Shown here: positions 54,704 through 62,276 of the stretch, piece after piece
Position numbering within the stretch: the stretch's first letter is position 1
Layout of the letters: each line of letters begins with the position of its first letter
Assembly: GCF_000422825.1 (NCBI RefSeq)
Contig: NZ_AUGU01000017.1
Span: forward strand, 1-64,000
DNA from: Nocardioides insulae DSM 17944
GTDB lineage: Bacteria; Actinomycetota; Actinomycetes; Propionibacteriales; Nocardioidaceae
Reading direction: 5' to 3'
DNA length: 64,000 nucleotides
Translations under genes and position numbers: made by a program
Notes under the pieces: generated by a model
The model's database searches: none
Told to the model about the DNA's origin: nothing
What the model saw: only the letters and a program-made list of their open reading frames with translations

Positions 54704-55333
54704 CTAGTCTCCCGGCGCCGCCAGCCGGAGGCCATGGCACCAGATCCTGGTGGCGGTGTGCACCAGAGCCTCCAGGTCGCCGTCCCCGACGATGAAGGCG
54801 CTGTACGCCAACCTGCTGAGCATCGAGGAGAGCGCGCGGGAGGCCATCATCGGGTCCAACTCGGGGTCGGCCAGCCCCCTGGCCTGGAGGTCGGCGATGC
54901 TCTTCGCGTTGCGCTCGACGAACATCGCCGAGCGTGCCTGGCGCAGTGCCATGAAACGCGGGTCGATGTGCGCGACCTGCTCCATGAGGGCCATCAGCCG
55001 GGCGTTGCGCCGGTAGGCCTCGAGGTAGGCACGGTTGCTCGCCTCGATGATCACCGCGGGATCCTCGGCATCCCCGACCCGGGCCACGCCGGGATGGAGC
55101 ATCTCCTCGCGCGCTGCCTCGAGGACGGCCTCGAAGATCTCGTCCTTGCTGGTGAAGTAGGTGTAGAAGGTGCCGGTCGAGCACTGCGCCTCGACGGTGA
55201 TGTCGCTGAGCCTGGCGTCGAGGTAACCGTCCCTCTCGAAGACCACCCGAGCGGCCTCGACCAACTTCTGCCGGGTCCGGTGGCCGCGCTTGGTCACCGG
55301 GCTCTTCTTCATCCCATCCGCGGACTGCGTCAT
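54704..55333 (-). CDS. TetR-family transcriptional regulator
   Basis: This 209-residue repressor has the helix-turn-helix ARVVFERDGYLDARLSDITVEAQCSTGTFYTYFTSKDEIF (about 28-67) and a helical effector domain. ATG 55333 has GAAGGTGAGGGG upstream. Divergent from the first MFS gene and upstream of the BCCT gene, it may control either. No TetR-like operator stands out in the 128-base divergent gap apart from the CRP-like dyad. Confidence 0.83.
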   Translation of the reverse strand: MTQSADGMKKSPVTKRGHRTRQKLVEAARVVFERDGYLDARLSDITVEAQCSTGTFYTYFTSKDEIFEAVLEAAREEMLHPGVARVGDAEDPAVIIEASNRAYLEAYRRNARLMALMEQVAHIDPRFMALRQARSAMFVERNAKSIADLQARGLADPELDPMMASRALSSMLSRLAYSAFIVGDGDLEALVHTATRIWCHGLRLAAPGD

Positions 55334-55409
55334 CCCCTCACCTTCCTCCGGTTGCGCCGAGACGGGACGGTTCCCGCTTCTCCCGGGCCGTTGACCTTCG
55401 CGTCAACCG

Positions 55410-55425
55410 TGTGACACCGTTCACA
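55410..55425. promoter_or_regulatory. CRP/GlxR-like site before the first MFS gene
   Basis: TGTGA-CACCGT-TCACA matches the CRP/GlxR consensus TGTGA-N6-TCACA exactly; the dyad extends to 7-base arms (55408-55427). It lies 36 bases before GTG 55462. Confidence 0.7.
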
Positions 55426-55461
55426 CGCAAGTTGAACCCGACCTCATCTTCGGAGATCTTC

Positions 55462-56817
55462 GTGACGACTGCAACCCACCGCATCGCAACCAGCAAGGCG
55501 ATCCGCAGTTTCGTGCCACTGCTCCTGATGGCCTACTTCATGGCCTTCGTCGATCGTTCCAACGTCGGCCTCGCGAAGACCGCCCTCGAGGCCGATGTGG
55601 GGATCAGCGCTACGGCGTACGGCCTCGGAGCGGGGATCTTCTTCCTCAGCTACGCGCTGTTGGAGATCCCCAGCAACCTGGTCCTCCACCGGGTCGGCCC
55701 GCGGATCTGGATCACCCGGATCGCCATCACCTGGGGCCTGTTGTCCTCCGCCTTGATGTTCGTCAACTCCGAGACGACCTTCTACATCCTGCGATTCCTC
55801 CTCGGTGCCGCCGAGGCCGGGCTCTATCCCGCCTTGATGTATGTCGTCACCGTCTGGTTCGCCCAGGAGGACCGGGCGCGGGTGGTCGGGTACATCCTGA
55901 TCGCCTCCTCCCTGGCCTACGCCCTGGGCGGCCCGATCGGCGGTGCACTGATGACCCTGGACGGGACGCTCGGCCTGCACGGCTGGCAGTGGCTCTTCCT
56001 CATCGAGGGCATCCCGTCGGTGATCATCGGCCTGCTGATCTGGTTCAAGCTGCCCGACAGCCCCCACGAGGCGAAGTTCCTGACCGCCGAGGAGGCCGAC
56101 GCCCTGGTCCGCAAGGCCGCCGTACCGGCCAAGGAGCAGATCCGCGGCAACCTCGGGGCCGGATTCAGGAATCCGGTCATCCTGCTGGTCGCGACGATCT
56201 ACTTCCTCAACCAGGTGGTGACCTACGGGTCGATCTTCTTCGTGCCCTCCGTGGTGGAGTCGATGGGCGTTGAGGGTTCCTTCACGATCGGGGTGTTGGC
56301 CGGCGCCATCGGCGTGGGCTCGATCCTCGGCGTGCTCGTCTTCCCCCGGTGGCTCCGCCGTACCGGCAACGAACTGCCGCTCATCGCCCTGGCCTCGGCC
56401 AGCACGGTGGCCTTCTCCGCGACCTTCCTGCTCGTCCAGATCTCCGCTCTGCAGTACCTGATGCTGATGCTCTCGGCCTTCATGTTCACCGGCGTCCTGC
56501 CGATGTTCTGGTCGATCGCGATGGCCCGGGTCTCGGGCAAGATGGCGGCCGCCGTGCTCGCCTTCATCAACACCATCGGCCTCACCGGCGGCTTCGTGGG
56601 CCCGTATCTGTTCGGCATCGCCGAGGACCTCAGCGGGGATCCTGCCGCCGGCCTGGTCGTCGTCCTGATCTCCAGCGTGATCAGCCTCGCCCTCACGCCC
56701 ATCCTGGTCCGGGCCGTACGCCGCAGCAGCGCCCTGACCGCGGAGATTCCGGAGCCGCGCGCCAGCTCACCGGCCTCCGACGTACCTGCCACACAGGTCG
56801 ACGTCGAGGAGCGCTGA
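55462..56817 (+). CDS. MFS transporter, anion:cation symporter family (paralogue 1)
   Basis: This 451-residue, twelve-helix ACS-type MFS permease (phthalate/hexuronate/tartrate transporter-like) has KAIRSFVPLLLMAYFMAFVDRSNVGLAKTALEADVGIS, the loop motif RVGPRIWITRIAITWGL, and LPMFWSIAMARVSGKMAAAVLAFINTIGLTGGFVGPYLFG. GTG 55462 is chosen because it aligns residue for residue with the next gene's ATG (MTTATHRIATSKAIRSF against MSNAVHALATKKAIRSF) and has GGAG upstream. Very similar to the adjacent paralogue, so this is a tandem duplication. Confidence 0.9.
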   Translation: MTTATHRIATSKAIRSFVPLLLMAYFMAFVDRSNVGLAKTALEADVGISATAYGLGAGIFFLSYALLEIPSNLVLHRVGPRIWITRIAITWGLLSSALMFVNSETTFYILRFLLGAAEAGLYPALMYVVTVWFAQEDRARVVGYILIASSLAYALGGPIGGALMTLDGTLGLHGWQWLFLIEGIPSVIIGLLIWFKLPDSPHEAKFLTAEEADALVRKAAVPAKEQIRGNLGAGFRNPVILLVATIYFLNQVVTYGSIFFVPSVVESMGVEGSFTIGVLAGAIGVGSILGVLVFPRWLRRTGNELPLIALASASTVAFSATFLLVQISALQYLMLMLSAFMFTGVLPMFWSIAMARVSGKMAAAVLAFINTIGLTGGFVGPYLFGIAEDLSGDPAAGLVVVLISSVISLALTPILVRAVRRSSALTAEIPEPRASSPASDVPATQVDVEER

Positions 56818-56887
56818 GCATCGCGGGGGCACCGCGTTCGAGCTTTACCATTCCATGCTGATCTGGCCGTTGACGCCCGTCAGAACC

Positions 56888-56903
56888 TGTGACAGGTTTC
56901 ACA
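56888..56903. promoter_or_regulatory. CRP/GlxR-like site before the second MFS gene
   Basis: TGTGA-CAGGTT-TCACA is again an exact TGTGA-N6-TCACA dyad, 46 bases before ATG 56950. It overlaps a 15-base dyad AACCTGT-G-ACAGGTT (56884-56898). Confidence 0.7.
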
Positions 56904-56909
56904 GTCGCC

Positions 56910-56927
56910 GGTAGAACCGGTTCTACC
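56910..56927. promoter_or_regulatory. 18-bp palindrome between the CRP-like site and the second MFS start
   Basis: A perfect palindrome with half-site GGTAGAACC and central CG, 22 bases before the ATG. The AACCGGTT core is typical of LacI-family operators. No equivalent exists before the first MFS gene. Confidence 0.65.
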
Positions 56928-56949
56928 CTCCCAAGAAGAGAGCCCACGC

Positions 56950-58299
56950 ATGTCGAACGCGGTGCACGCCCTCGCCACGAAGAAGGCGATCCGGAGCTTC
57001 ATCCCCCTCCTGCTGTTCGCCTACTTCATCTCGTACGTCGACCGGATGAACATCGGTCTGGCGAAGACCCAGCTCGAGGCCGACGTGGGCATCAGCGCCG
57101 CGGCCTACGGTCTGGGAGCGGGCATCTTCTTCATCAGCTACGCGCTGCTGGAGATCCCGAGCAACCTGATCCTGCACAAGGTCGGCCCGCGGCTGTGGAT
57201 CGCCCGGATCGCCATCACCTGGGGCCTGCTCTCCTCGGCGATGATGTTCGTCAACTCCGAGACGACCTTCTACATCCTGAGGTTCCTGCTCGGCGCCGCC
57301 GAGGCCGGTCTGTACCCGGCGCTGATGTACGTCGTCACCGTCTGGTTCGCCCAGGAGGACCGGGCCCGCGTGGTCGGCTACATCCTGGTCTCCTCCTCCC
57401 TTGCCGGGGTCGTCGGCGGACCGATCGGCGGCGCGCTGATGCTGATGGACGGCACCCTCGGCCTGCAGGGCTGGCAGTGGCTGTTCTTCATCGAGGGCAT
57501 CCCGGCGGTGATCATCGGTCTGCTGATCTGGTTCAAGCTCCCCAACAACCCGCACGGCGCGAAGTTCCTCACCACCGAGGAGGCCGACGCCCTGGTGGCG
57601 GCGGCCGCTGAACCGGCCAAGGACGAGATCAAGGGCAGCCTGTGGGTCGGCTTCAGGAACCCCGTGGTCCTGATGGTGGCGCTCACCTACTTCACCGCCG
57701 CTGTGATCATCTACGGCGGCTCCTTCTTCGGCCCTGCCGTGATCGAGTCGATGGGAGTGTCGAACTCCCTGCTGGTCGGCCTCATCGCCGGTGGCATCTC
57801 CTGCGGCGCCATCGTCGGTGTGCTGATCTTCCCCAAGCTGCTGAAGCGGATCGGCAGCGAGCTCCCGATCATCGCGCTCTACGGAGTCGTGAACATGGCG
57901 GTCGCGGCGCTGTTCTTCATGGTGTCCAGCCCCGTTCTCCAGCTTGTCCTGTTCTTCGCCATGACGGTGGTGACGGCCGGCGTCCTGCCGATGTTCTGGT
58001 CGATCGTGATGGCCAGGGTCTCGGGTCGGATGGCCGCCGGTGTGCTCGCGTTCGTGAACACCGTCTCCCTCCTGGGTGGCTTCGTCGGTCCGGTGCTCTT
58101 CGGTATCGCCGAGGAGGCGACCGGCGATGTCACCAGCGGCATGGCGGTGGTCGGCGTGTGCGGCGCCGTCAGCCTGATCCTGCTGGGCGGCCTCACCCTC
58201 GCGATCAAGCGCGGCCGGCGCGCCGTGGTCCCGGAGCCGCGCCAGGACTCCCCGGAGGCGGCGGCACTGATCTCCCCCCTCGAGCCCGAGGAGCACTGA
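56950..58299 (+). CDS. MFS transporter, anion:cation symporter family (paralogue 2)
   Basis: This 449-residue ACS-type permease is highly similar to the preceding gene over its first ~230 residues (for example ALEADVGIS/QLEADVGIS and the identical segment around FVNSETTFYILRFLLGAAEAGLYPALMYVV) and less so in the C-terminal half. The substrate is probably a sugar acid or other organic anion. ATG 56950 has only a weak purine tract upstream. The extra palindrome before it suggests regulation distinct from paralogue 1. Ends 18 bases from the convergent egtD. Confidence 0.9.
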   Translation: MSNAVHALATKKAIRSFIPLLLFAYFISYVDRMNIGLAKTQLEADVGISAAAYGLGAGIFFISYALLEIPSNLILHKVGPRLWIARIAITWGLLSSAMMFVNSETTFYILRFLLGAAEAGLYPALMYVVTVWFAQEDRARVVGYILVSSSLAGVVGGPIGGALMLMDGTLGLQGWQWLFFIEGIPAVIIGLLIWFKLPNNPHGAKFLTTEEADALVAAAAEPAKDEIKGSLWVGFRNPVVLMVALTYFTAAVIIYGGSFFGPAVIESMGVSNSLLVGLIAGGISCGAIVGVLIFPKLLKRIGSELPIIALYGVVNMAVAALFFMVSSPVLQLVLFFAMTVVTAGVLPMFWSIVMARVSGRMAAGVLAFVNTVSLLGGFVGPVLFGIAEEATGDVTSGMAVVGVCGAVSLILLGGLTLAIKRGRRAVVPEPRQDSPEAAALISPLEPEEH

Positions 58300-58317
58300 C
58301 CTGCTCCTGACACCGCG

Positions 58318-59388
58318 CTATCGACGCGCGAGCAAGACAGCGAAGTCCTCGGCGTCGTCGGTCCACCAGTGCTCCACGGTGAGACCGGCGGCGCCGAGCT
58401 CTGCCGTGATGCCCTCCCGCCGGAACTTCGCCGAGATCTCGGTGCGCAACTCCTCGCCCTCGGCGAAGGCCAGGTCCAGGTCGAGCCCCTCGAGCCGCGC
58501 CCGCACCGGGCGTACGGCGCGCAGCCTCATCTCGATCCACTCCCGGTCGGGCTCCCAGACCGCCCGGTGTGCGAAGTCGGAGGGGTCGAGATCGCCGCCG
58601 AGTTCGCGATCCAGGACGGCGAGCACGTTGCGGTTGAACGCGGCGGTGACGCCCGCCGAGTCGTCGTAGGCGGCGATCAACCGGTCGGGATCCTTGACCA
58701 GGTCGACGCCGAGCAGCAGGGTCTCGCCGGGGCGCATCGCCGCGGACAGTGCGGCGAGGAACTCGCCCCGCGTCTCGGGAGGGTGATTGCCCAGGGTGCC
58801 CCCGAGGAACACCACCATCCGCGTGCCCGGGGCCGGGAGCTCGTCGAGGTGCCGATCGAAGTCGGCGACGGCGCCGTGCAGCGCCAGACCCGGATAGTCG
58901 CGCCGCAGGTCGGTCATCGCCGCCCGGAGCGCCCCCGCCGAGACGTCGACAGGGACATACCCGCTCAGCCGCCCGGTGGCCAGGAAGGCGTCCAGCAGCA
59001 GCCGGGTCTTGGCCGAGGACCCCGAGCCGAGCTCGAGGACGACCTGTGCCCCGGATGTCTCCGCGATGTCGGCTGCGTGGGCGGTGAGGATCGCATGCTC
59101 GGTGCGGGTCTGGTAATACTCCGGCAGCCGGGTGATCTGCTCGAACAGGATGCTCCCGCGGTCGTCGTAGAAGTACTTCGGCGGGAGCCATTTCGGACTC
59201 GCGCTCAACCCGATCAGGGCATCCCGCTCCAATCCCTGACGCAGGTCGTCGGGACCGAGGAGGACCTCGAGCCGGTCCTGGGCGAGCTCGTCAGGGGAGG
59301 CCTGCCGGGGCCTGGGGGCGCTCACGGCAGAGGTCGCGTGCAGGTGATAACGCCGTGCGGACCGGCGCGCGTGGGCGGAATCAGACAC
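58318..59388 (-). CDS. egtD: L-histidine N-alpha-methyltransferase (ergothioneine biosynthesis)
   Basis: This 356-residue EgtD trimethylates histidine to hercynine using SAM. It has LPPKYFYDDRGSILFEQITRLPEYYQTRTEHAIL, the SAM motif VVLELGSGSSAKTRLLLDAF, FLGGTLGNH and AYDDSAGVTAAFNRNVL. GTG 59388 has GGAGG upstream and overlaps egtB by eight bases; GTG 59325 is an alternative giving 335 residues, nearer the usual ~320. Second gene of the egtB-egtD pair. Confidence 0.93.
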   Translation of the reverse strand: MSDSAHARRSARRYHLHATSAVSAPRPRQASPDELAQDRLEVLLGPDDLRQGLERDALIGLSASPKWLPPKYFYDDRGSILFEQITRLPEYYQTRTEHAILTAHAADIAETSGAQVVLELGSGSSAKTRLLLDAFLATGRLSGYVPVDVSAGALRAAMTDLRRDYPGLALHGAVADFDRHLDELPAPGTRMVVFLGGTLGNHPPETRGEFLAALSAAMRPGETLLLGVDLVKDPDRLIAAYDDSAGVTAAFNRNVLAVLDRELGGDLDPSDFAHRAVWEPDREWIEMRLRAVRPVRARLEGLDLDLAFAEGEELRTEISAKFRREGITAELGAAGLTVEHWWTDDAEDFAVLLARR

Positions 59389-60694
59389 GGGCGCCTCCGT
59401 CCGCCAGTCGCAGCCCGGTGAGGGGCCACCGGGCCCCGGCCGGGAAGAAATTGCGGTACGACGCCCGCGCGTGGCCGGGAGGAGTGAGCGCGCAGCCGCC
59501 GCGCAGCACCATCTGCGCGGACATGAACTTGCCGTTGTACTCGCCGATCGCCCCGGTCGGCGGGTGGAACCCCGGGTAGGGCAGGTAGGAGCTGGAGGTC
59601 CACTCCCAACAGTCGCCGAAGAGCTGCCGCAGACCGCCGGTCGGGCCGCCCGCGGGCCGCGGGTGCCAGCTGATGGTGTCGGCGAGGTTGCCCGCCGGGG
59701 TGCGCCCGGCCTCCTCGAGCTGGGCGGCGTGCTCCCACTCGGCCTCGGTGGGCAGCCGCTTCCCGGCCCAGGTCGCGAACGCATCCGCCTCGTAGTGGCT
59801 GACGTGGCACACCGGCAACTCCGGGTCGACCGGCCGGGTGCCGTGCAGCGTGTGCTCCAGCCACACCCCGTCGGCCTCGACCCAGTAGAACGGGGCGTGC
59901 CAGCCCTCGGTGGTGATCTTCGCCCAGCCGTCGGAGAGCCACAGCTCGGGACGCCGGTAGCCGCCGTCGGCCATGAACGCCTGCCACTCGCCGTTGGTCA
60001 CCAACCGGTCGGCGAGCCGGTACGGCTCGAGCCACTGCTGGTGCCTGGGCAGCTCGTTGTCGAAGCAGAAGGCACCACCCTCGTGACCGATCTCGACCAG
60101 GCCGCCCTCGTAGTCGCGCCAGGACAAGGGTCCGGCCGCGCCGCTCGGCGCCGGGGCCCCGGCGTACGCCGGGCGGAGCGGGTTGAGCGAGAGCACGTGC
60201 TTGATGTCCATCAGCAGCAGCTCCTGGTGCTGCTGCTCGTGGTGGAACCCCAACTCGATGGTGGGCAGCAGCTTGGCGAGGGTGCCCTCGTCGACCCCGG
60301 CGACCAGATCCCGCATCCGGTCGTCGACGTTGCCCCGGTAGAGCCCGACGTCGTGGGCGCCGGGACGGCTGATCACCCCGCGCATCGGGCGGGCATAGCG
60401 GGGGCCGACCTGCTCGTAGTAGCTGTTGAACAGGAACCAGTACTGATCCTGGAAGGGGGCGAAGTCGCGCTCGTGCTCGGCCAGGATGAAGGTCTCGAAG
60501 AACCAGGTGACGTGCGCGCGATGCCACTTGGTGGGCGAGACGTCCGGCATCGACTGGACCGTCTGGTCCTCGGGCGAGAGGGGGGCCGCCAGCTGCTCGG
60601 TGTAGGCCCGGACCCGGTCGAACCGATCGAGGACGCTCTGGGGTTCGGCGACCCAGTCGTCTCGTGCGTCAGGCGTGGTCTCGGTGACACTCAT
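59381..60694 (-). CDS. egtB: Hercynine oxygenase / ergothioneine sulfoxide synthase
   Basis: This 437-residue iron enzyme joins a thiol (gamma-glutamylcysteine or cysteine) to hercynine with O2. The DinB-type N-terminal domain carries the iron ligands: His in WHRAHVTWFFETF and the HX3HXE motif in GFHHEQQHQELLLMD. The C-terminal FGE-sulfatase domain spans about 190-430 (ATWAGKRLPTEAEWEHAA, FGDCWEWTSSSYLPYPGF, YRNFFPAGARWPLTGLRLA). ATG 60694. Translationally coupled to egtD. egtA, egtC and egtE are not in this window. Confidence 0.93.
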   Translation of the reverse strand: MSVTETTPDARDDWVAEPQSVLDRFDRVRAYTEQLAAPLSPEDQTVQSMPDVSPTKWHRAHVTWFFETFILAEHERDFAPFQDQYWFLFNSYYEQVGPRYARPMRGVISRPGAHDVGLYRGNVDDRMRDLVAGVDEGTLAKLLPTIELGFHHEQQHQELLLMDIKHVLSLNPLRPAYAGAPAPSGAAGPLSWRDYEGGLVEIGHEGGAFCFDNELPRHQQWLEPYRLADRLVTNGEWQAFMADGGYRRPELWLSDGWAKITTEGWHAPFYWVEADGVWLEHTLHGTRPVDPELPVCHVSHYEADAFATWAGKRLPTEAEWEHAAQLEEAGRTPAGNLADTISWHPRPAGGPTGGLRQLFGDCWEWTSSSYLPYPGFHPPTGAIGEYNGKFMSAQMVLRGGCALTPPGHARASYRNFFPAGARWPLTGLRLADGGARV

Positions 60695-60754
60695 GTCTTC
60701 ACACTCACATCCTGCATCGATTGTCGGAAGAGCACTCAGGACCGCATCTGTCCG

Positions 60755-62146
60755 CTAGGACCGGAGGTCGCGCAGGGCGTCCTGGATGCCACGGTGGAAG
60801 GTCGGGTAGGCCCAGATCATCTGCTCCAGCGTGCTGGCGGGGACCCGACCGTGCACCGCGACCGCGAGGGCGCCGAGGATCTCGCCGCCGGCCGGGCCGG
60901 CCGAGGTGGCCCCGACCAGCTCATCGGTGCTGCGGTCGACGACGAGCTTGATCAGCCCGGCGTTGCCGGCCCCGTGGATCCAGCCCCGACTGGTCGCGGC
61001 GACATCGGCGGAGCCCACGGCCACGTCCAGGCCCCGGGCGCGGGCCTGCTCCTCGGTGAGGCCGACGGCACCGACCTCGGGCTCGGTGAAGGTCACGCGC
61101 GGGAGCGCGCGATGGTCCGCGGCGGGGCCCTCCCGTCCCAGGATCTCCCTGGCGACGATGTCGGCGTGGTACGTCGCCACGTGGGTGAAGCCGCCCTGTC
61201 CGGCGATGTCTCCCGCGGCCCAGACACCGTCGGTGACCCGCAGCCGGTCGTCGACGGGCAGCGCGCCAGGTCGTCCCTCCAGCCCCAGAGCCGCCCAGGC
61301 CTGGGCGTCGATCCGGGGACGCCGGCCGGTGGCGATCAGCAGCCGCTCCGCCTCGACCTTGCCGCCTGCGGTCTCCACCCGGAAGCGGCCCTCCACATGA
61401 TCGACCCGGTCCACCCCGTCGCCGAGTCGCAGCGTGATCCCATCCGCGCGCAGGGCATCGGCCAGGAGCCGACCGGCCGCCGGCTCCTCCATCGGGATCG
61501 GCCGGTCGGCGGCGTCGAGCAAGGTGACCTCGCTGCCGAACCGGGCGAAGACCTGGCCCAGCTCGCAACCGATCGCCCCGGCCCCGAGGACCGCGAGGGT
61601 CGCCGGCACCGCCTCGGTCTCGATCGCCTCCCGGTTGGTCCAGTACGGCGTGTCGGCCAGTCCCGGGATCGGCGGGACCGCGGCCTCGGTGCCGGTGGTG
61701 ATCACCAGTGCCCGCCGGGCCTCGACCACGCCGGTGCCGGGCACCTCCACGTGCCGGGGGCCGAGGATCCGCCCGCGGCCGCGGAGGAATCGACCGCCCT
61801 CGCCGACGTACCGCTGGACCGCGACGGTGTCGTCCCAGTCGGTGGTGGCCTCCTCCCGAATCCGCCGGGCCACCGGCGCCCAGTCGGGACTCACCCGTGC
61901 CTGGCCGGCGAATCGTGGGACGCGCCCCGCCTCGGTCAGCAGGTGGGCGGCCCGCAGCATCATCTTGCTCGGGATGCAGCCCCAGTAGGGGCACTCCCCA
62001 CCCACCAGCCCGGCCTCGATGCCGAGGACGTCGACTCCCGCTCGGGCCAGTTGGGTGGCGACCGACTCACCTGCGACGCCGAGACCGAGGACGACCACGT
62101 CGGCGGTGAGGTCTGCGGACGGATCGGCGACCTGTGGTGTGGTCAT
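60755..62146 (-). CDS. Pyridine nucleotide-disulfide oxidoreductase (dihydrolipoamide dehydrogenase/mercuric-reductase-like)
   Basis: This 463-residue class I flavoprotein disulfide reductase has a FAD motif VVVLGLGVAGESVATQLARAG, the redox-active pair C52-PYWG-C57-IPSK, an NAD(P) motif LAVLGAGAIGCELGQVFARFG, and FAD C-terminal GVWAAGDIAGQG. The C-terminal interface reads AYPTFHRGIQDAL rather than the HPT..E of lipoamide dehydrogenase, so the usual catalytic His-Glu pair is altered. The substrate is therefore uncertain. It lies upstream of egtB on the same strand with a 60-base gap. Confidence 0.87.
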   Translation of the reverse strand: MTTPQVADPSADLTADVVVLGLGVAGESVATQLARAGVDVLGIEAGLVGGECPYWGCIPSKMMLRAAHLLTEAGRVPRFAGQARVSPDWAPVARRIREEATTDWDDTVAVQRYVGEGGRFLRGRGRILGPRHVEVPGTGVVEARRALVITTGTEAAVPPIPGLADTPYWTNREAIETEAVPATLAVLGAGAIGCELGQVFARFGSEVTLLDAADRPIPMEEPAAGRLLADALRADGITLRLGDGVDRVDHVEGRFRVETAGGKVEAERLLIATGRRPRIDAQAWAALGLEGRPGALPVDDRLRVTDGVWAAGDIAGQGGFTHVATYHADIVAREILGREGPAADHRALPRVTFTEPEVGAVGLTEEQARARGLDVAVGSADVAATSRGWIHGAGNAGLIKLVVDRSTDELVGATSAGPAGGEILGALAVAVHGRVPASTLEQMIWAYPTFHRGIQDALRDLRS

Positions 62147-62276
62147 GTCGGACTCCTGGTCGAGCTCTCGGTCGACGGACGGGAACTGCCTCCACCGACA
62201 TTAGCCGCGATCGGCCATCGCTCGCCCTCGAGTAACAAGTTCATCGGGAGTTCACCGGCGATGGCGACCTCGGCCT

